This document shows, one piece after another, positions 8,285 through 16,935 of a stretch of DNA of 64,000 nucleotides. The translations under genes were made by a program, and so were the position numbers. Location of the stretch: NCBI RefSeq assembly GCF_003075075.1, contig NZ_QCYM01000011.1:1-64000 (forward strand), written 5' to 3'. Source of the stretch: Labrenzia sp. 011 (GTDB lineage: Bacteria; Pseudomonadota; Alphaproteobacteria; Rhizobiales; Stappiaceae). The first letter of the stretch is position 1. Each line of letters opens with the position of its first letter. Below the pieces are notes generated by a model. It searched no databases and was not told where the DNA came from. It saw only the letters and a program-made list of their open reading frames with translations.

Positions 8285-9208
8285 ATGACCGGTTCCCCCA
8301 TCTTCGAACGCCTGGCCCTCATCGGGATCGGCCTGATCGGTTCTTCCCTCGCGCAGGCCGCCCGCCAGCGCGGTCTGGTCGGGGAAATCTCGATTTCCAC
8401 CCGTTCGCCCGAGACGCTGCGCCGGGCCGAGGAACTGAAGCTCGGCGACAGCTATTCTCTGGATGCGGCCGTCGCGGTGGAGGGGGCCGATCTGGTGATC
8501 CTGTGCGTGCCGGTCGGCGCGAACGAAGCTGTGGCGAAATGGATCGCTCCGGCCCTGAAGAAGGGGGCCATCCTGACGGATGTCGGCTCGACCAAGGGGT
8601 CCGTGGTGGAACAGGTCAGTCCGCATGTGCCCGAGGGCGTGCATTTCATTCCCGGTCACCCGATTGCCGGGACGGAGGAATCGGGGCCGGATGCGGGATT
8701 TCCTTCCCTCTTCGAACAGCGCTGGTGCATCCTGACCCCGCCGGAGGGCGTGGACGAGCAGGCGCTGGAAAAACTCAGCGCCTTCTGGCGCGGCTGCGGG
8801 TCCGATGTGGACCGGATGGATGCCAGGCACCACGATCTGGTGCTGGCCATGGTGTCGCATCTGCCGCATCTGATCGCCTATAATATCGTGGGGACCGCCG
8901 ACGATCTGGAGACCGTCACCAAGTCGGAAGTGATCAAGTATTCGGCGTCAGGCTTTCGCGACTTCACCCGTCTTGCCGCATCCGACCCGATCATGTGGCG
9001 GGATGTCTGCCTGAACAACAAGGACGCGATCCTGGAGATGCTGTCCCGGTTTTCCGAGGACCTGTCCGCCCTGCAGCGGGCCATCCGCTGGGGCGACGGA
9101 CAGACGCTGTTCGATCTCTTCACCCGCACCCGCGGTATCCGCCGGTCGATCATCGAGGCGGGTCAGGAAACCGACGCGCCGGACTTCGGCCGGCACGTCA
9201 AGGACTGA
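8285..9208 (+). CDS. tyrC: prephenate/arogenate dehydrogenase
   Basis: 307-residue TyrA-family enzyme that oxidatively decarboxylates prephenate (or arogenate) in tyrosine synthesis. The Rossmann motif IGIGLIGSSLAQAARQRGL begins near residue 12, followed by VILCVPVGANEAV, LTDVGSTKGSVVE, FIPGHPIAGTEESG with the catalytic His region, and the helical dimer domain with SHLPHLIAYNIV. No ACT domain is present, which suggests absence of tyrosine feedback through such a domain. Third gene of the chorismate mutase-hisC unit. It ends 7 bp from the convergent prenyl synthase gene. The symbol follows usage for cyclohexadienyl dehydrogenases; tyrA is an alternative name. Confidence 0.92.
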   Translation: MTGSPIFERLALIGIGLIGSSLAQAARQRGLVGEISISTRSPETLRRAEELKLGDSYSLDAAVAVEGADLVILCVPVGANEAVAKWIAPALKKGAILTDVGSTKGSVVEQVSPHVPEGVHFIPGHPIAGTEESGPDAGFPSLFEQRWCILTPPEGVDEQALEKLSAFWRGCGSDVDRMDARHHDLVLAMVSHLPHLIAYNIVGTADDLETVTKSEVIKYSASGFRDFTRLAASDPIMWRDVCLNNKDAILEMLSRFSEDLSALQRAIRWGDGQTLFDLFTRTRGIRRSIIEAGQETDAPDFGRHVKD

Positions 9209-9215
9209 CAGAAGT

Positions 9216-10121
9216 TCAATTCGTGCGGTTGACGATGTACCCGGCAAGCGCCGTCAGGGTGTCCGCCTTCGGACCGTAGGGCGCCAGAAGGGTTTCGGCT
9301 TCCTGCAGCAGACGGCCGAGTTCCTGCCGCGTTTTTCCGGTCCCCCACAGACCGACCAGGGTCGCCTTGCCCGCCTCCGCATCCTTGCCCGTGGCCTTGC
9401 CAACGGTTTCCGGGCTTGCCTCCACATCCAGCAGATCGTCGGCCAGCTGGAAGGCAAGGCCCGTCAGCTCGCCGAAACGGGTCAGCCGGTCGATGTCGGC
9501 TTGTGAGGCATCGGCGAGAATCGCGCCCGCGCGGCAGGCATGACGCAGCAGGGCGCCGGTTTTCATGGACTGCAATTGCCGGATGTCCCTTTCCGAGCGG
9601 TCGCGATGCTCGGAGTCCAGGTCGAGCATCTGGCCGCCGGCCATGCCGCCGATGCCGGCGGCGCGGGACAGCTCCCGGCAAAGCCGCAGGCGGACGGCCG
9701 GGTCGGGGTGCACGGTTTCCTCGCAGATCACGTCAAAGGCCATTGTCAGCAGCGCGTCGCCGGCCAGGATCGCCGCGGCCTCGTCATAGGCCTTGTGGAC
9801 CGTCGGCTGGCCGCGGCGCAGATCGTCGTCGTCCATGGCCGGCAGGTCGTCGTGGACCAGCGAATAGCAATGGACAAGCTCAACGGCACAGGCGGCCTGC
9901 AGCATGCCAGGGTCGGTCCGCCCGAACAGCCTGGCTGTTTCCAGAACGAGGACAGGCCGCAGGCGCTTGCCGCCATTGAGCGCGCCGTGGCGCATGGCGG
10001 CGAGAAGGCGCGGGGGGCGCAGGGACTCGCCGGTCAGGGGGGGCGCGCTCAACAGGCGGTCGAGAACAGTCTCCACATTTCCGGCCTGAACGGCCAGCCG
10101 CTGCTGCAATTCAAGGGTCAC
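9216..10121 (-). CDS. ispA: polyprenyl diphosphate synthase, farnesyl/geranylgeranyl type
   Basis: 301-residue trans-isoprenyl diphosphate synthase. Motifs: GGKRLRPVLVLE, the first Asp-rich motif DDLPAMDDDDLRRG, GQMLDLDSE, MKTGALLRHACRAGA, and the second Asp-rich motif QLADDLLDVEAS. The four-residue spacing in the first motif is the bacterial type I FPP synthase (IspA) pattern. It condenses IPP with DMAPP/GPP for quinone, undecaprenyl and, in some Rhizobiales, carotenoid precursors. Start taken as GTG at 10121, preceded by GGAGCCCCTC; the upstream in-frame ATG at 10205 would add 28 atypical residues. It faces the prephenate dehydrogenase gene convergently. Confidence 0.9.
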   Translation of the reverse strand: MTLELQQRLAVQAGNVETVLDRLLSAPPLTGESLRPPRLLAAMRHGALNGGKRLRPVLVLETARLFGRTDPGMLQAACAVELVHCYSLVHDDLPAMDDDDLRRGQPTVHKAYDEAAAILAGDALLTMAFDVICEETVHPDPAVRLRLCRELSRAAGIGGMAGGQMLDLDSEHRDRSERDIRQLQSMKTGALLRHACRAGAILADASQADIDRLTRFGELTGLAFQLADDLLDVEASPETVGKATGKDAEAGKATLVGLWGTGKTRQELGRLLQEAETLLAPYGPKADTLTALAGYIVNRTN

Positions 10122-10397
10122 GAGGGGCTCCAGGCGTATCAGAGACTGTTGGAAACAAGGGCTTGATCCCGGTTTGGCAGCACATGGCGTCTGCCGGGCA
10201 GGCAACCGCGCGGAACCGGGTTGTCCTTCGACCTGCCGCGACGGGCAAGTCCGGCCCGGGAGGTCGGCAAAAGCCCGGTGTCAGCGACGGTTTGGCGATG
10301 CCTGGGTGTTGCTCGCGGCAGGGGCCGGGGAGACGATTTCGGGCAATGGTTCCCCTGAAATCCGGTCCTGGCGTGATAAAATCGACCTACAGAATAT

Positions 10398-10426
10398 TTG
10401 ACAGTGTTTCGATTGCTTAGCAATTT
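10398..10426 (+). promoter_or_regulatory. candidate promoter of the first cfa gene
   Basis: TTGACA (10398-10403), 17-bp spacer, CAATTT (10421-10426), about 33 bp before the cfa1 ATG. The -35 is a perfect consensus hexamer; the -10 matches only partly. The region lies in an AT-richer patch between the ispA and cfa genes. Confidence 0.4.
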
Positions 10427-10459
10427 TGAGACTTCGCTTTCTTTTCGAGGAGCCGTCTT

Positions 10460-11680
10460 ATGAAGCTGCTGTCGAAACTTCTTCGGTCAGTTATCAAACG
10501 TGGCCGGTTGCGTGTTTATGATGCCGCCGGTGCTCTCCATGAATTCGGGCCCGGAGAAGACGGCCCGACTGTAACCATCCGGCTGCATGATAAAAAGCTC
10601 CACCGGGCGCTTTTTTTCAACCCCGAACTGGCGGCGGCGGAGGCCTATATGGACGGCACGCTCACCCCGGAGGAAGGCTCCACCTGCTATGACCTCCTGC
10701 ATCTGGTTTTCATAAACGACGATCCGGTCGACACCCATCCGCTGGGAAAGCTGCTCCCCGTGCACTGGGAAGCCCTGAGACGGTACCTGCATCTGAACGG
10801 CGTGGAGCGGGCGAAGGAGCAGGCCCGGCGTCACTACGACCTCTCTGCGGAGCTCTACAGGCTGTTTCTGGACGAGGGCATGAACTACAGCTGTGCCTAT
10901 TACACCGATCCGGAGAACAGCCTGGAAGCCGCCCAGGCGGCGAAGCTGACCCATCTTGTTGCCAAACTGAACCTGGAACCGGACATGGAGGTGCTGGAGA
11001 TCGGTGGCGGCTGGGGATCGCTGGCCATTCGCATGGCGCAGGCCGGGGCGCGGGTGACCTCGCTCAACGTGTCGCCGGAACAGGTGAAGGTGGCCGAAGC
11101 GCGCGTCAGGGATGCGGGGCTGGAAGACAGGATCACCTTCGTTCTGAAGGACTACCGGGAATACGAGGGGCAGTTCGACCGCATCATCTCCGTGGGCATG
11201 ATGGAACATGTGGGCATGGGGCAGCTCGACGCCTATTTCGGCAAGGTGCGCGATTGCCTGACCGAAGGCGGCTATGCGGTCATCCACTCCATCGGGCGGA
11301 TGACGCCACCGGGGATCACGGGGCCGTTTATCAGCAAGTATATTTTCCCAGGTGGCTACGTGCCCGCGCTGTCGGAAGTTTTCGCCTCCACCGAACGGCT
11401 CGGGTTATGGGTCTGCGACGCGGAGATCCTGCGGCTGCACTATTACTACACCATCCGGGACTGGCGCCGCCGGTTCGAGGCCAGGCGGGAGGAGGCCGCC
11501 AAGCTATATGATGAAACCTTCTGCAGAATGTGGGAGTTTTATCTGGGGGCCGTCGAGCTGGGATTCCTGCACGGTTCCAACATGGTGTTCCAGCTTCTCC
11601 TGTCGAAGGAACGGGACGCCGTGCCGATCGTCCGCGACTTCATGGTCGACAACGAACGGAAGCTGAATGGCGAGGTGTAA
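10460..11680 (+). CDS. cfa: cyclopropane-fatty-acyl-phospholipid synthase family protein, copy 1
   Basis: 406-residue SAM-dependent enzyme of the Cfa family, which methylenates cis double bonds of membrane phospholipid acyl chains at the inner membrane face. Motifs: NYSCAYY, MEVLEIGGGWGSLAIRMA (SAM motif I, about 175-192), VGMMEHVG, VIHSIGRMTPP and HYYYTIRDWRRRFE. By recalled comparison with E. coli Cfa, the bicarbonate-site residues (Cys in YSC, Glu in EHVG, His and Ile in HSIG, a Tyr) are kept, while the Cys of E. coli YLNACAGAF is Val (YLGAVELGF). RBS GAGGAG. A close paralogue follows 248 bp downstream in the same direction. Other SAM-dependent lipid C-methyltransferases share this fold and cannot be excluded. 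Confidence 0.88.
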   Translation: MKLLSKLLRSVIKRGRLRVYDAAGALHEFGPGEDGPTVTIRLHDKKLHRALFFNPELAAAEAYMDGTLTPEEGSTCYDLLHLVFINDDPVDTHPLGKLLPVHWEALRRYLHLNGVERAKEQARRHYDLSAELYRLFLDEGMNYSCAYYTDPENSLEAAQAAKLTHLVAKLNLEPDMEVLEIGGGWGSLAIRMAQAGARVTSLNVSPEQVKVAEARVRDAGLEDRITFVLKDYREYEGQFDRIISVGMMEHVGMGQLDAYFGKVRDCLTEGGYAVIHSIGRMTPPGITGPFISKYIFPGGYVPALSEVFASTERLGLWVCDAEILRLHYYYTIRDWRRRFEARREEAAKLYDETFCRMWEFYLGAVELGFLHGSNMVFQLLLSKERDAVPIVRDFMVDNERKLNGEV

Positions 11681-11928
11681 CCTGCCTCTCCGGCATTCAG
11701 CGCTTGCGGGGCCGCTTCGCACCGGCTGCGAGGCGGTCCGCCGCCCTGACCCCGGTTCCGGCCGTCCGTTGTGCGGCGGCATCACCCAAAAGGGCGAACG
11801 ATAACTTTTGCATTGACCGGGTTCCCCCGAAAGCAATTGCCTGTATCGTCAAGGCTCGATTTTTTTAAAGAATACGGGTGGATCGGCCCTTTGGCATATT
11901 CAGATCCAGCATTTCGGAGAATGACCTT

Positions 11929-13149
11929 ATGAGACTGTTGTCGAGCCTGCTGCGATCCTTCATCAAGCGCGGGCAAATGCGGGTAATCGACGTTGCCGGG
12001 ACGGTGCACGCCTTCGGGCCCGGCGAAGACGGTCCGACGGTGACCATCCGGTTGCACGACAAGGCCCTTTACCGCTCCCTGTTTCTCAATCCCGAACTGG
12101 CGGCCGGGGAAGCCTATATGGACGGCACGCTGACCATGGAGGAGGGGTCGACCTGCTACGATTTCATGTTCCTGTTCTCCATCAACCGGGCTCCGCTCGG
12201 GGCAAATCCGGTTCAGGGCCTGCTGCGCAAGGGCTGGAAGCTGTTCAGGAGGCATCAGCAGAAGAACAGCGTGGAGCGGGCCAAGTCCCAGGCGCGCCAT
12301 CACTACGACCTGTCGACGGAGCTCTACAGGCTGTTCCTGGACGAGGGGCTGAACTATTCCTGCGCCTACTACCGGGACCCGGAAGAGCCGCTGGAATCGG
12401 CCCAGGCGGCAAAACTGAACCATCTTGTGGCCAAGCTCGATCTGGAACCGGACATGGAGGTGCTGGAGATCGGCGGCGGCTGGGGATCGCTGGCCATTCG
12501 CATGGCGCAGGCCGGGGCGCGGGTGACCTCGCTCAACGTGTCGCCGGAACAGGTGAAAGTGGCCGAAGCGCGGGTCAGGGACGCGGGTCTGGAAGACAGG
12601 GTCACCTTCGTTCTGAAGGACTACCGGGAATTCGAGGGCCAGTTCGACCGGATCATCTCGGTCGGAATGATGGAACATGTCGGCATAGGCCATCTCGATG
12701 CCTATTTCGGTCAGATCCGCAACTGCCTGACCCGGAGCGGTTATGCCGTCGTTCACTCCATCGGGCGCATGACCCCACCGGGCACCACCGGCCCCTTCAT
12801 CCGCAAATATGTTTTTCCCGGGGGCTACGTGCCCGCGCTGTCGGAAGTTTTTGCGTCTACCGAACGGCTCGGGTTATGGGTCTGCGATGCGGAAATCCTG
12901 CGATTGCACTATTACTACACCATTCGGGACTGGCGCCGGCGTTTTGAAGACAGGCGCCCGGAGGTCGCTGACCTCTATGATGAAGCCTTCTGCCGGATGT
13001 GGGAGTTTTATCTGTGTGCCGTCGAGTTGGGGTTCCTGCACGGATCAAACATGGTGTTCCAGCTTCTCCTGTCGAAGGAACGGGATGCCGTGCCGATCGT
13101 CCGGGATTTCATTGTCGATAACGAACGGGAATTGAATGCCAAGGTGTAA
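11929..13149 (+). CDS. cfa: cyclopropane-fatty-acyl-phospholipid synthase family protein, copy 2
   Basis: Also 406 residues and collinear with copy 1. The SAM motif MEVLEIGGGWGSLAIRMAQA, MEHVGIG, VHSIGRMTPPG and HYYYTIRDWRRRFE are kept. The two proteins differ most in residues about 75-115 (linker before VERAK), where identity nearly vanishes, and are nearly identical over the SAM-binding region and the C-terminus. The position equivalent to copy 1 YLGAVELGF reads YLCAVELGF. Start placed at 11929, with GGAGAATGACC upstream and exact alignment to copy 1; an in-frame upstream extension to 11878 is unlikely. Tandem arrangement suggests duplication; different substrate or growth-phase expression is inference. 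Confidence 0.88.
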   Translation: MRLLSSLLRSFIKRGQMRVIDVAGTVHAFGPGEDGPTVTIRLHDKALYRSLFLNPELAAGEAYMDGTLTMEEGSTCYDFMFLFSINRAPLGANPVQGLLRKGWKLFRRHQQKNSVERAKSQARHHYDLSTELYRLFLDEGLNYSCAYYRDPEEPLESAQAAKLNHLVAKLDLEPDMEVLEIGGGWGSLAIRMAQAGARVTSLNVSPEQVKVAEARVRDAGLEDRVTFVLKDYREFEGQFDRIISVGMMEHVGIGHLDAYFGQIRNCLTRSGYAVVHSIGRMTPPGTTGPFIRKYVFPGGYVPALSEVFASTERLGLWVCDAEILRLHYYYTIRDWRRRFEDRRPEVADLYDEAFCRMWEFYLCAVELGFLHGSNMVFQLLLSKERDAVPIVRDFIVDNERELNAKV

Positions 13150-13252
13150 CCTGCATCTCGAGTACTCACTGATTGCCGGACCGCTTCGCCACCCGTGCGC
13201 CGGGTCGGACGCAAGGCCGTGCGTATCCGCCGGCCAGAAGGAGTCCTAGGAG

Positions 13253-13993
13253 ATGCCGCCCAGGTCCAGGCCGGGAGGGGCTGGCGGCAGCGGCAGGGCG
13301 CCGCAGCGCAAGGCAGGCCTCTGGCGTATCCTCCGCAGGCGCATTCTTCAGCTGCTGCTCGTTCTGATCGCCCTGCCGCCGCTCCTGACCGTTGTCTATT
13401 CGGTTGTGCCGCCCGTGAGCACGCTGATGATCGCTCGGTACGCCCAGTTTCTTTGGGTCGACCGGCAGTGGGTGCCTCTGGAGAACATATCGCCGAACCT
13501 GATCAAATCGGTGATCGCGTCCGAGGACAGCGGCTTCTGCGACAACCACGGGGTGGAATGGGATGCGCTGCAGGACCAGGTCGAGGCCCTGAGCGACGGA
13601 GAGAAACCGCGTGGTGCCAGCACACTGACCATGCAGACGGCGAAAAACCTGTTCCTGTGGGGAGATCGTTCCTATCTGCGCAAGGCGCTGGAACTGCCGC
13701 TGGCGCTGATGATCAACGGCATTCTTTCCAAGAAGCGTATCCTTGAAATCTATCTGAACATCGCCGAATGGGGCGAAGGGATCTTCGGCGCGGAAGCGGC
13801 GGCCCAGGCGTGGTTCGGCAAGGCCGCCAGGGACCTGACACGGGTGGAAGCGGCCCGGCTTGCCACGGCGCTTCCCAATCCGCTTGCCCGCAATCCGGCG
13901 AAACCGGCGCCCGGACACCGGCGGCTGGCAGCCACCAATCTTGCCAGGGTTGCCGCGGCAGGGCCGATTTTCGGCTGTGTGCTGGACGGATAG
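13253..13993 (+). CDS. mtgA: monofunctional biosynthetic peptidoglycan transglycosylase
   Basis: 246 residues, GT51 family without a transpeptidase domain. It polymerises lipid II into glycan strands in the periplasm. A basic N-terminus is followed by one membrane anchor (about residues 30-55, LLLVLIALPPLLTVVYSVV). The GT51 motifs are ASEDSGFCDNHGVEWDAL with the catalytic Glu, GASTLTMQTAKNLFL, and KKRILEIYLNIAEWGEGIFG. Length is typical for MtgA. RBS GAAGGAG at about 13238 with ATG at 13253. No partner gene is adjacent; L32 follows 180 bp later. Confidence 0.95.
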   Translation: MPPRSRPGGAGGSGRAPQRKAGLWRILRRRILQLLLVLIALPPLLTVVYSVVPPVSTLMIARYAQFLWVDRQWVPLENISPNLIKSVIASEDSGFCDNHGVEWDALQDQVEALSDGEKPRGASTLTMQTAKNLFLWGDRSYLRKALELPLALMINGILSKKRILEIYLNIAEWGEGIFGAEAAAQAWFGKAARDLTRVEAARLATALPNPLARNPAKPAPGHRRLAATNLARVAAAGPIFGCVLDG

Positions 13994-14173
13994 GCATCTG
14001 GTTTCACCCCGGGAATCGGCTTGTTTTCCAGCGAAAAAGAATTTTTCCTGTTTGGGGTGGCAAAACACCGGAGTTGCCTGTATAACGCCGCCCATTCCAA
14101 CACGTTGCGTGCTACCACGCCCCGGGCTAACCCGGTCCGGGCCGCGCGGTTATGGACCACGGAGAAAAATAAG

Positions 14174-14359
14174 ATGGCCGTTCCAAAGAGAAAAACGTCG
14201 CGCTCCAAGCGCGGTTTTCGCCGTTCCACGGACGCCCTGAAGCAGCCGACCTATGTCGAGGACAAGGATTCGGGCGAACTTCGCCGCCCGCATCACGTTG
14301 ACCTGAAGACCGGCATGTACCGGGGCCGTCAGATCCTGACCGCAAAAGAAGAGGCCTAA
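14174..14359 (+). CDS. rpmF: 50S ribosomal protein L32
   Basis: 61 residues starting [18 protein letters not shown], followed by [20 protein letters not shown], the standard alphaproteobacterial L32. GGAG eleven bases before ATG. The stop codon lies inside a small hairpin (14348-14368) and a stronger terminator follows at 14412-14442. In many Rhizobiales L32 is monocistronic near mtgA, as here. Confidence 0.97.
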   Translation: MAVPKRKTSRSKRGFRRSTDALKQPTYVEDKDSGELRRPHHVDLKTGMYRGRQILTAKEEA

Positions 14360-14411
14360 AGCCTCTTCCTCTGCTTTCGGGCAGGATCGCCGCATGGCAA
14401 AACAGAATTGA

Positions 14412-14442
14412 GGCTGGCCCGTTTCAACAGGCCGGTCTTTTT
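14412..14442 (+). terminator. rpmF terminator
   Basis: A 12-bp stem with two wobble pairs and one mismatch (GGCTGGCCCGTT / AACAGGCCGGTC), TC loop, followed by seven T. Good intrinsic terminator shape, about 50 bp after the L32 stop. Confidence 0.75.
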
Positions 14443-14649
14443 TCGATTCCGGTTGCGGCTCCGCCAACCGCAGCCGATTGCTCCCGAAGCGTGCTGCGTT
14501 GAACTGAATTCAGGAAAACCGCCCGATCTCGTGACTCCGCTCATACGCGACAGACTTCATGCGCGGGCGTGCCTTGAACCGGTCTCGAAGATCGTGTCAG
14601 CTCACTGCGTTCCACCCGATCCGGGTCCGTTCATACCGGGAGCCGCTCC

Positions 14650-15072
14650 ATGCGCCTTTTCTCCGCCATTCCTTTCACGCTGTTCTCGTTTCTGATCTAC
14701 AACGCCCTGGCCTTCACGGCGGGAGCGGCGGATCCGGGCTTCTGGGCACAGCCGGTAATTACCATCGCGATGGTTTCGGGCACCAGCTTCGAACTTCTGG
14801 CCAGCGATCTTCTCATCACTGGCGGCCTGTTCTTTCTGTTTATCGAGATCCTGAAAGCCACGCGCATCGGCACGACGGCGCTTCTGGACCATATGTTCTC
14901 GGTGCTGGTCTTCGTCGCCTATCTGGTGGAGTTCCTGGTGGTGCAACAGGCCGCGACATCCCTGTTCTTCATCCTGATGGCGATTGCCCTGATCGACGTG
15001 ATTGCCGGCTTTTCGATCTCCATCACCGGAGCCCGCCGGGACGTTTCCTTCGGGCACGGGGACATGCACTGA
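14650..15072 (+). CDS. small integral membrane protein, 140 aa
   Basis: Four hydrophobic segments at about residues 5-25, 35-67 (two closely spaced), 80-100 and 105-128, ending in a short polar tail with His residues (SFGHGDMH). The second segment contains ASDLLITGGLFFLFIEILKAT. No catalytic motif is visible and I do not assign a family beyond a conserved alphaproteobacterial inner-membrane protein. RBS GGGAGCCGCTCC before ATG. It stands between rpmF and the convergent ispZ gene. Confidence 0.75.
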   Translation: MRLFSAIPFTLFSFLIYNALAFTAGAADPGFWAQPVITIAMVSGTSFELLASDLLITGGLFFLFIEILKATRIGTTALLDHMFSVLVFVAYLVEFLVVQQAATSLFFILMAIALIDVIAGFSISITGARRDVSFGHGDMH

Positions 15073-15152
15073 CCGTTCCGGTCCCGGCGCGATGCGCCAT
15101 TGCGGACCGGGTGTTGAAGTTCAGTCGAAAATCGGCATCAGGAGCGGGGGCT

Positions 15153-15806
15153 TCAGGCGTCGCCGGATTTGTCCGGGAGGGCATGCTTCTGGATCAGCGG
15201 CAACTGGGTGAGGGTGAAGACAAGGGTGATCGGCATGATGCCGAAAACCTTGAAGCTGACCCAGAAATCGGTCGAGAAGCTGCGCCAGACGATCTCATTG
15301 ATCGCGGCGAGTACGAAAAAGAAAATGCCCCAGCGGAAAGTCAGCTTGCGCCAGCCTTCGTCGGTCAACTGGAAGGCGCTGTCGAAGACGTAGCCGAGGA
15401 GGGCCTTGCCGAACAGCAGGCCGCCGAGGAGGATGGTGCCGAACAGGCAATTGACGATGGTCGGCTTCAGCTTGATGAACAGATCATCGTGCAGCCACAG
15501 GGTCAGGGCGCCGAAGACAAGCACAACGACGCCGGACACCAGCGGCATGATCGGCAGGCGCCGGGTCAGCCACAGCGACACCACAAGCGAGACGGTGATC
15601 GCCACCATGAAGGCGGCGGTCGCCAGAAAGATCGGCTTGCCGACGGCCTGCAGTGCGGGAAATGCTGCCGCGATCTGCTCGCCCCTGGCATTGAATAGGA
15701 AGAACACGCCGAGCGGACCGAGCTCCAGCGCCAGCTTCAGGAGCGGCGACAATTCCTTGCGCGTCGGATCGTTCGGGCCGTGTTCGAATTCCATGTCGGT
15801 GTTCAT
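15153..15806 (-). CDS. ispZ: septation protein A homologue (inner membrane protein YciB/IspZ)
   Basis: 217 residues, five to six transmembrane segments. The family motifs [11 protein letters not shown] near residue 30, [33 protein letters not shown], and the C-terminal [21 protein letters not shown] are present. The family is involved in cell division and envelope integrity in other proteobacteria. Start uncertain by a few codons, since ATG at 15806 has only GCGGG before it and a second ATG lies four codons later. Confidence 0.92.
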   Translation of the reverse strand: MNTDMEFEHGPNDPTRKELSPLLKLALELGPLGVFFLFNARGEQIAAAFPALQAVGKPIFLATAAFMVAITVSLVVSLWLTRRLPIMPLVSGVVVLVFGALTLWLHDDLFIKLKPTIVNCLFGTILLGGLLFGKALLGYVFDSAFQLTDEGWRKLTFRWGIFFFVLAAINEIVWRSFSTDFWVSFKVFGIMPITLVFTLTQLPLIQKHALPDKSGDA

Positions 15807-15927
15807 CCCGCTGCTGGGTTGTCATGCCACGGACATAGGGGATGCCAGGTGCCGGGGTCAAGCGTTCCGGCTGCAGGCGCACCGGGATGATCGTCTTTCC
15901 GGCCGATGGACGGGGGCGGCGCTCATG

Positions 15928-15953
15928 AAAAAGGGCGCCCGAACGGGGCGCCC
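15928..15953 (-). terminator. phbB terminator
   Basis: Perfect 8-bp stem GGGCGCCC / GGGCGCCC with loop GAACG. On the minus strand it is followed by TTTTT, 26 bp after the phbB stop. Confidence 0.85.
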
Positions 15954-15978
15954 TCGCAAGATGTCCGTTCGGTGCCGG

Positions 15979-16707
15979 TCAGCCGTTGGCGATGTACTGG
16001 CCGCCATTGATGGTGATGACGGCGCCGGTCATGAAGGCGGCGCTGTCCGACGCGAGATAGACGACGGTCTGGGCGATTTCCTCCGGATGGCCGAGACGGC
16101 CGACCGGAATGTTGGAAACAATCGATTCCAGCACCTTTTCCGGCATGGCGGCAACCATGTCGGTGTTGATGTAACCCGGACAGATGCAGTTGCAGGTAAT
16201 GCCCTTGAAGGCATTTTCCTGCGCCAGCGCCTTGGTGAAGCCGATGACGCCGGCCTTGGCGGCGGAATAGTTGGTCTGGCCCATCTGGCCCTTCTGGCCG
16301 TTGATGGACGAGATGTTGATGATGCGTCCCGCGCTGCGACCGCGCATCCCGTTGATCACCGGATGGGTCATGGTGAACATGCTGTCGAGGTTGGTGGACA
16401 GCACCGCGCGCCACTGTTCGAAATCCATCTTGTGGAACATGCCGTCCCGGGTGATGCCGGCATTGTTGACGAGCACTGCCACCGGGCCGAGTTCCTCTTC
16501 CACCCGGGCCACGCCGGCGGCGCAGGCTTCAGGGTCGCAGACATCCCATTTGTAGACGTGGATTCCGGTTTCGGCCTTGAAGGCCTCCGCTTTTTCCGTG
16601 TTGCCGGCGTAGGTGGCCGCCACAGTGTATCCTGCGTCCTTGAGGCCGCGCGAAATCGCTTCGCCGATACCCCGTGTCCCACCCGTGACCAATGCGACCT
16701 TGCTCAT
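15979..16707 (-). CDS. phbB: acetoacetyl-CoA reductase
   Basis: 242-residue short-chain dehydrogenase reducing acetoacetyl-CoA to (R)-3-hydroxybutyryl-CoA with NADPH for polyhydroxybutyrate synthesis. Motifs: VALVTGGTRGIGEAISRGL (cofactor), LVNNAGITRDGMFHKM, NISSINGQKGQMGQTNYSAAKAG with catalytic Ser, Tyr and Lys, and the PhaB-typical GYINTDMVAAMPE. RBS GAGGAGGAAGG. It lies about 230 bp downstream of phbA on the same strand, the usual phbA-phbB order in Rhizobiales, and ends in a clear terminator. Confidence 0.96.
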   Translation of the reverse strand: MSKVALVTGGTRGIGEAISRGLKDAGYTVAATYAGNTEKAEAFKAETGIHVYKWDVCDPEACAAGVARVEEELGPVAVLVNNAGITRDGMFHKMDFEQWRAVLSTNLDSMFTMTHPVINGMRGRSAGRIINISSINGQKGQMGQTNYSAAKAGVIGFTKALAQENAFKGITCNCICPGYINTDMVAAMPEKVLESIVSNIPVGRLGHPEEIAQTVVYLASDSAAFMTGAVITINGGQYIANG

Positions 16708-16935
16708 GCACCTTCCTCCTCAAGTTCCGGTTCCGGCCCCTGCGGGCTCTCTGACCAACCTGTTTTCCTGTGCAGCCACATGAAAATGGAAAAGTTGATC
16801 GGCTTTAGACCTTTCGGGCTGCCTGTCCGCGTTCGTGAAAAAACGGCTTGCGTCTGACGGTCAGGTGTTGCCCGGCGTTCCTGTCTTGAATCATGGCCGG
16901 CACATTGCGGCCATGATTCATATCAAGATGCGCGA

